Positions 40,777 through 49,320 of a stretch of DNA of 64,000 bases are shown here, piece by piece (position 1 is the stretch's first letter; every line of letters begins with the position of its first letter). Location of the stretch: assembly GCA_947501885.1 (NCBI GenBank), contig CANMXN010000001.1, positions 124,001 through 188,000 of the forward strand. Reading direction: 5' to 3'. The stretch is from an uncultured Sphingorhabdus sp. Its GTDB lineage: Bacteria > Pseudomonadota > Alphaproteobacteria > Sphingomonadales > Sphingomonadaceae. Under the pieces are notes generated by a model. It saw only the letters and a program-made list of their open reading frames with translations, was not told where the DNA came from and made no database searches. Position numbers and translations under genes: made by a program.

Positions 40777-42042
40777 TTAAAATTTAGATTGATCGGGCCA
40801 AATACCGCGTACATCATAGACAATTTTGCTTTGACGTTCTGCCAAAGGTACAGATTTGAATATATCATGATCCACTAATGTGATGAACATATCACATTCG
40901 TCGAGCGCAGTATCTATATCAATTAAAGTTGCTCCGCTACCATCAAAACTTGCGGGTAATTCTTCGGCATAAGGTTCGATAATTTTAATTTTATTGCCAT
41001 ATCTTTTTGCTAATTTTTCGGCAATTTTAAGTGCTGGACTTTCTCTAAAGTCGTCAATATTAGCTTTAAAAGCTAGGCCCATGCAGGCAATATTCTTTGC
41101 GCCATGCCTATCAATCATTTTAGAGGCTTGTTCTAATACATGGTCCACTTTACCATCATTAACATTACGAGCGGTTTTGATGAGGGGGGAATGGTCAGGG
41201 GAACCATGAATGATAAACCAAGGGTCCACTGCGATACAGTGTCCACCAACACCTGGTCCAGGTTGCAAAATATTGACGCGTGGGTGACGGTTGGCCAATG
41301 CAATAACTTCCCATACATCAAGCCCCATATCATCGGCTATCATTGAGAGTTCATTGGCAAAAGCGATGTTGACATCGCGGTAGCTATTTTCAACTAACTT
41401 CGTCATTTCTGCGGCACTAGCTGTTGTTGTGACGCATTCACCGCGTACAAATCGTTTGTAAAATGATAGGGCTTTTCTGGAACAACGCGGTGTAATTCCC
41501 CCGATTGAGCGATCATTTTTGATTAATTCTTCTAATATTTTCCCAGGTAGAACCCGTTCTGGGCAATAGGCTAGTGAAATATCAGGAGTACCATCACATA
41601 TGCCTGGTATTTTAAGGTCAGGGCGCAATTCTGAAATCAAATCGCGCATTTTTTCAGTTGTACCAACAGGAGATGTAGATTCCAAAATGATAGTATCACC
41701 AGATTTCAGCACGTTGGCGACATTTTTGGTTGCTTCCATAACATAGCTTAAATCAGGAGCATGATTGTCTCCAAAAGGAGTTGGTACTGCAATGACAAAA
41801 ACATCAGAGGGTTCAAATTTTAAGGATGCTCGTAAAAGGCCTTGCGCAACAACACTTTGTACAAGGCCATCCAAATCGACTTCTTCAATGTGAATTTTCC
41901 CATTGTTGATTGTATCAACAACATGTTGCGATACGTCGATGCCTAAAACACTGCAACCCGAACGAGCAATTACGGCAGCTGTAGGAAGTCCTATATAACC
42001 AAGACCAACAACGGTTACTGATGGCGTTTTATTGGAAGTCAT
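40777..42042 (-). CDS. wecC: UDP-N-acetyl-D-mannosamine dehydrogenase WecC
   Basis: NAD-dependent oxidation of UDP-ManNAc to UDP-ManNAcA for surface polysaccharide. The Rossmann motif VVGLGYIGLPTAAV, the ESTSPVGTTEKM block, CPERVLPGK, the active-site GPGVGGHCIAVDPWF (with Cys) and GLAFKANIDDFRESPA are all present. The start at 42042 has a GGAGAA ribosome site 8 bases upstream; an upstream in-frame TTG overlaps that site. Length is 421 residues. It follows wecB by 33 bases. Confidence 0.95.
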   Translation of the reverse strand: MTSNKTPSVTVVGLGYIGLPTAAVIARSGCSVLGIDVSQHVVDTINNGKIHIEEVDLDGLVQSVVAQGLLRASLKFEPSDVFVIAVPTPFGDNHAPDLSYVMEATKNVANVLKSGDTIILESTSPVGTTEKMRDLISELRPDLKIPGICDGTPDISLAYCPERVLPGKILEELIKNDRSIGGITPRCSRKALSFYKRFVRGECVTTTASAAEMTKLVENSYRDVNIAFANELSMIADDMGLDVWEVIALANRHPRVNILQPGPGVGGHCIAVDPWFIIHGSPDHSPLIKTARNVNDGKVDHVLEQASKMIDRHGAKNIACMGLAFKANIDDFRESPALKIAEKLAKRYGNKIKIIEPYAEELPASFDGSGATLIDIDTALDECDMFITLVDHDIFKSVPLAERQSKIVYDVRGIWPDQSKF

Positions 42043-42075
42043 GTTGAATTTCTCCAAGAATATAGCAAGAAGTTA

Positions 42076-43206
42076 TTATGATAGGCTAGAAGCCACAATC
42101 TCAGTAATTTTAATACTGCTTGTGCCATCACCAAAAGGATTATGTGCTTTGGCCATTGCGTTATAATGATTTAGATCATCCAAGAGAGCATTGGCCTCTT
42201 TCAAAATAATATTTTGATCTGTTCCGACCAACTTTGCAGTACCTGCCTCAATACCTTCGGGACGTTCGGTTGTATCGCGCATAACCAAAACAGGCTTGCC
42301 AAGAGCAGGGGCTTCTTCTTGTACACCGCCGCTGTCAGTGAGCATGAAATAGGACATATCCAGCAAATTTACGAAATTGGGATAGTCCAGAGGTTCGATC
42401 ATTGCGACATTATCTAAACCTTCGAGAGCACCGCTCATGACTGCTCGCACATTAGGGTTGAGATGGACTGGAAATATAATGGCCACATCATCACGCATAG
42501 CAAGGGTTTTAAGGGATTGAGCAATATTTTCCAAACCGCCGCCAAAATTTTCTCGCCTATGGCTCGTTACACCAATAATTTTTTTGCCAGTAAATTTCTC
42601 TTTTAAACTATCTAAGGCTGGGGCAATATTGGGGCTATCTTTTATTTGCTCTACAGTTGCAAATAAAGCGTCTATTACGGTGTTACCTGTTATAGATATT
42701 TGATCGCTTGGTATATTTTCCTTAAGTAATGCATTGGCCGATGTCTGCGTAGGGGCAAAATGTTGGTCGGCAATGGAACCAATAATTTTGCGGTTCACCT
42801 CTTCGGGCCACGGATGATAGATATTATAACTCCGAAGACCAGCCTCTACATGGCTAACTGGGATTTTACGATAATAGGCTGCCAATGCTCCCGTCATTGC
42901 CGTTGCGGTATCGCCTTGGACAACGACACGCTGCGGTTTAACTTTATCCATTATTTCGCCAATACCCGTGAGCAAGCGCGCAGTTAATTCGTCAAGATTT
43001 TGGTTGGAACGCATAATATCCAAATCAAAATCTGGGGTGATATTTGCAATTTCCAAAACTTGGTCAAGCATCTCGCGGTGCTGTGCGCTAACACAGAATA
43101 AAGAATTTATGCTGTCAGCGGCGTTTAATTGTTTCACAACTGGGAATAACTTAATAGCCTCAGGTCTTGTGCCAAAAATGGTAAGAACCGTGGGTTTATT
43201 ATTCAT
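42076..43206 (-). CDS. wecB: UDP-N-acetylglucosamine 2-epimerase (non-hydrolysing) WecB
   Basis: Converts UDP-GlcNAc to UDP-ManNAc, the substrate for the adjacent WecC. The N-terminal TIFGTRPEAIKLFPVV, VSAQHREMLDQVL, QGDTATAMTGALAAYY, HVEAGLRS, the PEEVNRKIIGSIAD block and the C-terminal DSGGVQEEAPALGKPVLVMR are family signatures. Length of 376 residues is normal. A GGAGGAAA ribosome site precedes the ATG. It heads the minus-strand polysaccharide block. Confidence 0.96.
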   Translation of the reverse strand: MNNKPTVLTIFGTRPEAIKLFPVVKQLNAADSINSLFCVSAQHREMLDQVLEIANITPDFDLDIMRSNQNLDELTARLLTGIGEIMDKVKPQRVVVQGDTATAMTGALAAYYRKIPVSHVEAGLRSYNIYHPWPEEVNRKIIGSIADQHFAPTQTSANALLKENIPSDQISITGNTVIDALFATVEQIKDSPNIAPALDSLKEKFTGKKIIGVTSHRRENFGGGLENIAQSLKTLAMRDDVAIIFPVHLNPNVRAVMSGALEGLDNVAMIEPLDYPNFVNLLDMSYFMLTDSGGVQEEAPALGKPVLVMRDTTERPEGIEAGTAKLVGTDQNIILKEANALLDDLNHYNAMAKAHNPFGDGTSSIKITEIVASSLS

Positions 43207-43333
43207 AAATTTCCTCCGATAGTGAAATATATTTAATGTGCCACATTTTGATATGATATTGTGGGTTGCGTTACCTATTCTCTAGAAAATTGCAACATGA
43301 TTGTTACAGGACGCAAACCTATATTTAAAGCTT

Positions 43334-43642
43334 TCAATAAGTGAGGTTAGAACAAATATCTGTTGGATTAAAATGTGACTTCACATCGATAAATATAGAA
43401 TTTTCTTTTAATTTACGGAATATTTGATCTTCTATTTGATTATGTTCCTCATGATTTACTGCTAATATCAGCGTATCTAAATCTTTCAGATCACTCCATC
43501 CGATAATATCTATATTATACTCTGATTTGGCATCAACAGCATTTATTAGTGGATTATATAGCATAGAAACAATAGCATAGTTAATTAATCCTTTGATAAT
43601 ATCAGGTGTTTTTGAGCTCCGTATGTCAGGAATATTTTTTTA
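43334..43642 (-). pseudogene. C-terminal remnant of a nucleotide-sugar dehydrogenase (TviB/WbpO-like)
   Basis: About 100 codons are open from a stop in an A-rich run (43640-43642) to the stop at 43334. The translation reads NIPDIRSSKTPDIIKG, then LYNPLINAVDAKSEY, then DTLILAVNHEEHNQIED and FIDVKSHFNP. This matches the C-terminal UDP-binding domain of TviB/WbpO-type UDP-HexNAc 6-dehydrogenases, which read roughly CPDIRNSKVVDI...YDPWVDPAEAKHEYG...ADAIILAVAHKEF. A one-base shift in the A-run would restore the usual FK(E/K)N just before. The N-terminal NAD domain and catalytic cysteine are absent, so this is a decayed gene. A 76-residue fragment starting at 43564 could still be translated. Confidence 0.75.
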
Positions 43643-43669
43643 AATTTTAAAAGCAAAATTTACAAAAAT

Positions 43670-44074
43670 TTATTTATCATCCCTTTTGACATCTATATCC
43701 CAATATTTTTGAGCATATATAATCAAGCCTACGATCACTGCCTCGATAATCATGGGGGTAAAACTTGCTGTGTCATAACCATTAACAAATATAGTGATAA
43801 GGCGGCCGATATAAGCCGCGATGATGAGTAAAGATACGGGCCATAATATATGGGCAAATTTGCGAATGGAGGCATATAATAAAATACCGCCGCTAACGAT
43901 AAAATATCCTGACATATCGGCTCTAACAGTGGCATATCCAGTCAATGTTGAAATATCTAATCCGACATTGGCAGCAGATTCTTTGGTGCTGAATAAAAAC
44001 CCTATCGCAAGGATAATAAACAAAACCCCAACCAAGCCAAGCAAAATACGGCTGATCCAATTTAATATTAGCAT
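43670..44074 (-). CDS. DUF4345-like small membrane protein
   Basis: A 134-residue protein with four hydrophobic segments (for example LLGLVGVLFIILAIGFLF and the C-terminal IIEAVIVGLIIYA). The RADMSGYFIVSGGILLYASIR stretch resembles the DUF4345 family; the function is unknown. It lies 36 bases downstream of the PepSY-like gene on the same strand, so it is probably the last gene of the operon behind the Fur-like box. Confidence 0.65.
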   Translation of the reverse strand: MLILNWISRILLGLVGVLFIILAIGFLFSTKESAANVGLDISTLTGYATVRADMSGYFIVSGGILLYASIRKFAHILWPVSLLIIAAYIGRLITIFVNGYDTASFTPMIIEAVIVGLIIYAQKYWDIDVKRDDK

Positions 44075-44110
44075 ATACTTCCCCTTAGAAGCTGTCTTAG
44101 CTATTCATAG

Positions 44111-44665
44111 TCATATTACAAAGGCTAATATAACAAAGACCAAGCTACCAATGATTGTCGATATGATAGTTTTTCTGCGATAAGCCTTTGACAAAAAGCC
44201 AACTATCAAACCACTCATCATAATAATAAATAAGGCTACACCAGCCACTATCTGATATTTTTTAAATAATGTCGGGCCATGGCCTTTATGCAGCTCCATC
44301 ATTGCGTAATGAAAATTAGGGGTATTGAGAGTTGCGTTCCAACCATTATCGTCTTTCGAAAATTGTACATGCTGACGAGATGTTGGCCGTGTTGTGAGAC
44401 TGTCTCCGCGGTTGCGAATATATTCAAAGTCTATGTCAATATTATTGTCCGCTAAGACTTTGCGCACATCTTCATCCAATGTTGGACTATTAGAATCGAA
44501 CGTTATTGGCGAAGATAATTCTATATCGCTTTTTTCGAGATCAGGTTTAATGTCAGATACATATAGTCCGCCCGTTATAGCAACTAATATGAAGAAAGGG
44601 GCTAATAATGTGGCTGCAAATAGATGCAACAATGTCATCAAACTTCTGGCTTTAATAGTGTTCAT
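44111..44665 (-). CDS. PepSY-associated membrane protein
   Basis: A 184-residue protein with an N-terminal membrane segment (LLHLFAATLLAPFFILVAITGGLY), a soluble domain of about 90 residues and a C-terminal pair of segments (IVAGVALFIIMMSGLIVGF and a final hydrophobic tail). The TGGLYVSD and LHKGHGPTLFKKYQIVAG blocks are typical of short PepSY-associated TM proteins found near iron-uptake genes. Its start overlaps the upstream 143-codon gene by 4 bases. Role in iron or haem handling is inferred from family and from the Fur-like box upstream. Confidence 0.75.
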   Translation of the reverse strand: MNTIKARSLMTLLHLFAATLLAPFFILVAITGGLYVSDIKPDLEKSDIELSSPITFDSNSPTLDEDVRKVLADNNIDIDFEYIRNRGDSLTTRPTSRQHVQFSKDDNGWNATLNTPNFHYAMMELHKGHGPTLFKKYQIVAGVALFIIMMSGLIVGFLSKAYRRKTIISTIIGSLVFVILAFVI

Positions 44666-45093
44666 AGCGCTACTTTCTTATCGTGATTGCTTTCTATAAG
44701 CCGCACAATGTTGTGGTGCAATCTCTCACTTTGGCTTTTTGATAACATTTCGCACAATAGCCCATGAAAATGCATAATATATTTTTGCAATGTAGCTTCA
44801 ATTAAATCTGTAATAAGCATTTCGTCATAGCTGATAGATTGGCTACATGGTTTATGAACATATATTTTGTCAGGCCATGTATCTTCTATAGTTTCATACA
44901 TGTGCAAAAAATATTTACTAGTGTGAGGGCATTGAAAATATTTGCACAAATATGAACCTATATTGATTTTCTTTTGCTTGGCTAATGTTGTGATACGCAG
45001 AGCGATGATAATTTTTCTATTCTCTTCGTTAAGATCATATAATTGCGGTGTATGTGTCAAATGTTTGATAAATTGTGATTGTTTTATATGCAT
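44662..45093 (-). CDS. hypothetical protein at the head of an iron-box operon
   Basis: No family recognised. The 143-residue protein is soluble, with several Cys (LCKYFQCPH, KPCSQ, GLLCEM) and His residues (HTSKYFLHMYE, MHFHG), which could bind a metal or haem; that is only a suggestion. It starts behind a strong AGGAGGAA ribosome site and overlaps the PepSY-like gene by 4 bases. A Fur-like box lies about 40 bases upstream of its start, so it is likely iron-regulated. Confidence 0.7.
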   Translation of the reverse strand: MHIKQSQFIKHLTHTPQLYDLNEENRKIIIALRITTLAKQKKINIGSYLCKYFQCPHTSKYFLHMYETIEDTWPDKIYVHKPCSQSISYDEMLITDLIEATLQKYIMHFHGLLCEMLSKSQSERLHHNIVRLIESNHDKKVAL

Positions 45094-45130
45094 AATATAT
45101 TCCTCCTAATGATTCTCTTTAATGTTATTA

Positions 45131-45148
45131 ATAATCATTATCATTAGC
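45131..45148 (-). promoter_or_regulatory. Fur-like iron box
   Basis: On the minus strand the site reads GCTAATGATAATGATTAT, very close to the classical Fur consensus of repeated GATAAT hexamers (GATAATGATAATCATTATC). It lies about 40 bases before the start of the minus-strand operon 45093-43670, in promoter range. It could also affect the plus-strand symporter gene, but that start is about 170 bases away. Confidence 0.75.
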
Positions 45149-45253
45149 AAGAGTTAAAGGAAAATATTATAGAGATTGATAGTATACTAGCTAGCTTTCT
45201 GCGGAACGGACATCAAAACAGTTATGCTAAATTTTGAGTTTATAATATAACTT

Positions 45254-45309
45254 ATGTGCAACGCACATGGCTACAGGATTGATCTAATCTCAAACTTATC
45301 TTAGATTAG
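45254..45309 (+). promoter_or_regulatory. two inverted repeats upstream of the symporter gene
   Basis: ATGTGC (45254-45259), spacer AAC, GCACAT (45263-45268) is a perfect 15-base dyad of operator type. A second pair, CTAATCT (45284-45290) and AGATTAG (45303-45309), ends 6 bases before the ATG and could fold over the ribosome site in the mRNA. No regulator gene is adjacent, so the binding protein is unknown. Confidence 0.45.
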
Positions 45310-45315
45310 AGAATT

Positions 45316-46917
45316 ATGAATTTCTCATCTATAATCAGCTTCTTTTTTGTAACAATTTTAATTGCCATTTTATCATGGTGGATGACGCGCAAAGAGGATT
45401 TACACTCCGTTGAAGGATATTATCTTGGAGGCCGCAATCTTGGTTGGTTTTTGGTAGGTGGTAGCCTTTTTCTATCAAATATATCGGCAATAGCGATCGT
45501 TGGTGAGACGGAATCAGCCTATTTGACCAATATGAGCGTGATGATGTTTGGCTTTGCCTCTATTTTTGCAATGGCCATTGTATCAGAGTGGGTATTGCCG
45601 ATTTATCTGCGTTTTGGTGTTACAACAACACCTGAATTTTTAGGACTACGTTTCGGTCCAAGCTTAACCCGTTGGGTCGCTATATTGCTCATTTTTGCTT
45701 ATGTTATCAATCTTATGCCGCCAGTCCTTTACACTGGGGCTGTGGTTCTCAATGGGATGTTTAATATTGACGAGCTATTAGGTGTTTCGGATTGGACAGC
45801 AATTTGGATTATGGTCTGGGCAATTGGGATAGTGGGCAGTGCCTACGCAGTTTTTGGCGGTCTTAAAGCTATTGCTGCATCTGATGCACTGAATGGCATA
45901 GGCCTTGTGATAGGCGGTATTTTGGTTCCATATTTTGGCCTGAAATATATTGGTGATGGCAGTATATTAGAAGGATGGAATAATGTCGTTGCGCAGCACC
46001 CTGATCATATGAATGCATGGGGTCGCCCAACAGATGTGGTGCCATGGGCTACATTATTTACGGGCATGCTCTTGGTGAATCTAAATTACTGGGGAGCTGA
46101 ACAATATATATTGCAGCGCAGTCTAGGCTCAAAAAATCTTCAGGCTGGACAAAAGGGCATGATGTTTGGTGCGGTTCTAAAATTTATTGCTCCTTTAATT
46201 ACAGTTTTTCCTGGTGTGATTGCCTTGACTATTTATCCGAGCTTAAGCCAATCGAACGAAGCTTATTCTTCTATTGTTACGGGCGTTATGCCAGCCTATC
46301 TCGTTGGTCTGATGGCGGCTATTATGTTTGGAGCTTCGCTTACGACCTTTAATTCTGGCCTTAATAGCACTAGTACTATGGCGGTTCTCAATCTTTATAA
46401 GCCATATAAAGCTCATAAATTTGAGAAACTAACAGATCGCCAACTTATCTCTATTGGCAAGCGAACACAGCTTTTCTTGGCAATTCTCGCAATGTGTATT
46501 GCTCCTTTCATTTATTTTACAAGCGATGGGTTTTATGAATATTTCCAAAAAGTAGCGGGCTTATTTAGTGTTCCTATTTTTACCATTGTTATTGTCGGGA
46601 TGCTGACCAAATATGTACCCGCTATTGCAGCAAAAGCCGCATTAATCATCTATTTATCGGGTTATGGTTTTACGCAACTTATAAATGATTTTGGCATTCA
46701 CTTTTTGCATTGGGCCGCAATATTCTTTGTCATTTGTGTGGCTATTATGCTTATAATAGGACGTTTATTGCCCCAAGAACAACCTTTTGAGAAACCAGCA
46801 GATCCAGCTGTTTCCTTAACACCATGGAAATGGCGCTGGCTTGCATATGGTATAACTATTTCTTCTATGGTTGCCGTTACCATGTGGCTCTCGCCTCTAG
46901 GTATTGCAACATGGTAA
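45316..46917 (+). CDS. sodium/solute symporter (SSS family)
   Basis: Membrane transporter of 533 residues with about 14 hydrophobic segments, of the SGLT-like sodium/solute symporter family. Signature blocks: DLHSVEGYYLGGRNLGWF and the SNISAIAIVGETESAY first helix, FGGLKAIAASDALNGIG, NYWGAEQYILQRSLGSKN and GASLTTFNSGLNSTSTM. These resemble the sugar/polyol branch of the family. The substrate cannot be read. A dioxygenase gene starts 35 bases downstream and is probably co-transcribed, which suggests the two act on the same compound. Confidence 0.88.
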   Translation: MNFSSIISFFFVTILIAILSWWMTRKEDLHSVEGYYLGGRNLGWFLVGGSLFLSNISAIAIVGETESAYLTNMSVMMFGFASIFAMAIVSEWVLPIYLRFGVTTTPEFLGLRFGPSLTRWVAILLIFAYVINLMPPVLYTGAVVLNGMFNIDELLGVSDWTAIWIMVWAIGIVGSAYAVFGGLKAIAASDALNGIGLVIGGILVPYFGLKYIGDGSILEGWNNVVAQHPDHMNAWGRPTDVVPWATLFTGMLLVNLNYWGAEQYILQRSLGSKNLQAGQKGMMFGAVLKFIAPLITVFPGVIALTIYPSLSQSNEAYSSIVTGVMPAYLVGLMAAIMFGASLTTFNSGLNSTSTMAVLNLYKPYKAHKFEKLTDRQLISIGKRTQLFLAILAMCIAPFIYFTSDGFYEYFQKVAGLFSVPIFTIVIVGMLTKYVPAIAAKAALIIYLSGYGFTQLINDFGIHFLHWAAIFFVICVAIMLIIGRLLPQEQPFEKPADPAVSLTPWKWRWLAYGITISSMVAVTMWLSPLGIATW

Positions 46918-46952
46918 TAGCAATAATCTAATTGTTTTAGGAGAGTTTTTAG

Positions 46953-47759
46953 ATGCTAGATTTGGCTCGCTGTAAATCAAATTTTGACAAAGATGGTTTT
47001 GTTATCATTCGTAATTTTTTGGAATATGATGTCGCGCAGCGGTTAAAAGATATTGCACAAAGTGATATTATATTGCGTGACCATTCTCATGCTGTTTTGG
47101 ATAGTGAGGGCAGGGAGAGCAAATTAACACTTTGGTATACACCAGGTGATGATGTATTTGGAAGATTATCCAGTTCTTCGCTTATGCATAATTATATGCA
47201 AAATTTTTTGGATGGGCCGATATCTTTCTTTCATGCAAAATTGATGAATAAAGAGCCTGAGGTTGGCGGAAAATGGGAATGGCATCAAGATTATGGCTAT
47301 TGGTATGAAGATGGCTTCCCAAGATCGGATATGGGGAGCTGTTTTGTTGCTCTTGATCCGTGTAGCGAAGAGAATGGCGCCTTACGCGTTATTCCAAAAT
47401 CACATAAATATGGACGTATACCTCATGGCGTAACAGGGCAACAATCTGGTGCTGATATGGTGCAGGTTGATGAGTTGGCTGACAAATACGGAGTCATAGT
47501 TTGTGATATGCAACCCGGAGATGCCTTATTCTTCCATGCTAACCTGCTACATGCTTCTGGAACCAATCTGTCCAAACAATCACGGCTGATTATGATTTCT
47601 AGTTTTTTCCGTAGTGATAATGAGTCTACTCATAATGATCCACGTTATAGGAATAAAAATATAGTGATAATAGATCATGATGACGTTATGAATGCATCGC
47701 AAGGCATAGACTCTAGTATCGACTTTTCAAAAGCTGATGATCATATCATTGTGAATTGA
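46953..47759 (+). CDS. PhyH (phytanoyl-CoA dioxygenase) family protein
   Basis: Fe(II)/2-oxoglutarate-dependent oxygenase of 268 residues. The iron-binding facial triad is visible as His111 and Asp113 in WHQDYGYW and His200 in HANLLHASGTN; Arg211 (QSRLIM) would bind 2-oxoglutarate. The GDALFF block precedes the distal histidine as in the family. Bacterial members act on many small substrates, so the natural one is unknown. It is likely in one transcript with the symporter. It is the last chromosomal gene before the island. Confidence 0.88.
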   Translation: MLDLARCKSNFDKDGFVIIRNFLEYDVAQRLKDIAQSDIILRDHSHAVLDSEGRESKLTLWYTPGDDVFGRLSSSSLMHNYMQNFLDGPISFFHAKLMNKEPEVGGKWEWHQDYGYWYEDGFPRSDMGSCFVALDPCSEENGALRVIPKSHKYGRIPHGVTGQQSGADMVQVDELADKYGVIVCDMQPGDALFFHANLLHASGTNLSKQSRLIMISSFFRSDNESTHNDPRYRNKNIVIIDHDDVMNASQGIDSSIDFSKADDHIIVN

Positions 47760-47863
47760 TATCTACATATCAGATTTTTGTAGGCCTGATTGTAAAAATT
47801 GCGGTGATACCGAACATAATTTTTAAACGCAGTGAGATGATGCTTTGTAAGTTATAATATCTA

Positions 47864-47910
47864 ATGGTGAGCCCTGCTGGGTTCGAACCAGCGACCTACT
47901 GATTAAAAGT
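47864..47910. repeat. left attachment repeat (attL), displaced tRNA-Lys 3' fragment
   Basis: A 47-base sequence identical to 63762-63808, which is the 3' part of tRNA-Lys. Here the match stops after the anticodon loop: AAAAGT is followed by TATAAAG instead of CAGTTGC, so no tRNA can form. This is the tRNA fragment displaced when the island integrated. The rest of the 298-base gap 47760-48057 is AT-rich and holds the integrase promoter region. Confidence 0.93.
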
Positions 47911-48026
47911 TATAAAGTCTTTATTTTCTAGAATATGACAGAATTTTAAATTCAATTAATTTTATAGTTAAAACAATGTGGTGTATGTTTTTTCTTTTCC
48001 TCAAGATACCTTGTGTTATATAAATA

Positions 48027-48048
48027 GTGCTTACTCGGTGATTACTAG
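48027..48048. repeat. att-associated imperfect repeat, left copy
   Basis: GTGCTTACTCGGTGATTACT here and GTGCTTACTCCGTGATTACC at 63697 differ at two positions in 20 and have the same orientation. One lies just inside each end of the island, and this one ends about ten bases before the integrase start. Pairs of this kind are plausible integrase arm-type or excisionase binding sites, or an operator by which the integrase controls its own gene. Confidence 0.6.
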
Positions 48049-48057
48049 GAAGATGAA

Positions 48058-49320
48058 ATGCCAAAACTCAATATTAATAAACGAAATGTAGATGCAGTCA
48101 CGGCAGATACTACGGATACCTTCTATTGGGATACAAAATTATCTGGTTTTGGGTTAAAGGTGACTGAAAAGGGCTCCAAAAGTTATGTAGTGCAATATCG
48201 TATGGGTGGTCGTAATACGCCTTCTCGTCGCTACACAATAGGTAAGCATGGAGCACCTTGGACTTCTGATCAGGCACGTCGAAGGGCGCAAGAGCTTTTA
48301 ATTGCAATTAAATCGGGAATTGATCCAGTTGAACGAGAACGGCAGGATAAATTGAAGGTACGTGATTTAGCTTTTGACAAATATGTAATAGTTTTTGTTG
48401 ACCGATATGCGAAGTTAAATCAGAAACGCTCATGGAAACAAGCTGAAAGTACACTTTGTTATAATGCAATTCCAGCTTTCGGTTCGAAGCCAATTCATAA
48501 AATTACACGCCGTGAGTTAGCTTCTCTTATCGAAAAAGTTGGAGAAACTAGACCTGCGACGGCTAGATACTTGCATGCTACAATGCGTAAGCTTTTTCGA
48601 TGGGCTGTCGCAAGAGGAGATATAGACATTTCTCCTATGGTAGAAATGTCTGCGCCTCCTCGAGTTAAGGCTAGAGAACGTGTTTTGGATGATATGGAAC
48701 TTGTCGCGATATGGGAAGCATCAAAGTTTTTAGCATTTCCATTTGGTCCGATGATCCGGTTATTGATTGCGACGGGTCAGCGCCGATCAGAAGTAAGTGC
48801 AATCCGTTGGAGTAATGTTAATCTGGATTTAGCAGAGTGGTTAATTCCAGCCGAAGTCGCTAAGAACGGTGTTTCTCATTTAGTGCCATTAAACGATTTA
48901 GCGATCGAAGAATTGCATGCTTGTTTTGAACTGCGTCATTCTGATATTATATTCTCGAGTACAGGAACTACTGCTCCAAGTGGCTGGAGTAAACCAAAAG
49001 CAAAATTGGATAAAAAAGTTAGTGAAATCCTTGATGTTTCTATTCCTCATTGGAAGTTACATGATTTTCGTCGAACTTTTGCAACTGGAATGCAACGGCT
49101 TGGTGTTCGTTATGAAGTTACAGAAGCGCTTTTAAATCATTTGAGTGGTGCCAAGTCTGGTATCGCAGGGGTTTATCAGAGATATAACTGGGCGCCCGAG
49201 AAACGTGCAGCGTCCGATATGTGGGCAGCAAACCTTACTCGACTGTTTTCTGACTCAAAAAATGGTATTTTTGATAATAATCGGGGAGAGGTTTTGCGAT
49301 TTACTGGAATAGTCGCATGA
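48058..49320 (+). CDS. P4-type tyrosine recombinase (integrase)
   Basis: Site-specific recombinase of 420 residues that would integrate and excise the island at tRNA-Lys. It has the N-terminal DUF4102-like arm-binding domain (DAVTADTTDTFYWDTKLSGFGL...), a core-binding domain and a catalytic domain. Catalytic residues visible: Arg242 (TGQRRSE), His335 and Arg338 (HDFRRT), His361 (LLNHLSG) and Tyr373 (GVYQRYNW). An AGGAAGA ribosome site precedes the start. It lies 148 bases inside attL, at the end opposite to the intact tRNA. It overlaps the next gene by 4 bases. Confidence 0.95.
   Translation: MPKLNINKRNVDAVTADTTDTFYWDTKLSGFGLKVTEKGSKSYVVQYRMGGRNTPSRRYTIGKHGAPWTSDQARRRAQELLIAIKSGIDPVERERQDKLKVRDLAFDKYVIVFVDRYAKLNQKRSWKQAESTLCYNAIPAFGSKPIHKITRRELASLIEKVGETRPATARYLHATMRKLFRWAVARGDIDISPMVEMSAPPRVKARERVLDDMELVAIWEASKFLAFPFGPMIRLLIATGQRRSEVSAIRWSNVNLDLAEWLIPAEVAKNGVSHLVPLNDLAIEELHACFELRHSDIIFSSTGTTAPSGWSKPKAKLDKKVSEILDVSIPHWKLHDFRRTFATGMQRLGVRYEVTEALLNHLSGAKSGIAGVYQRYNWAPEKRAASDMWAANLTRLFSDSKNGIFDNNRGEVLRFTGIVA

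Noticed and set aside
47864-47940. A possible second tRNA-Lys gene at the left end
   Set aside because: Only the 3' part up to the anticodon loop matches; the rest diverges and no cloverleaf can form.
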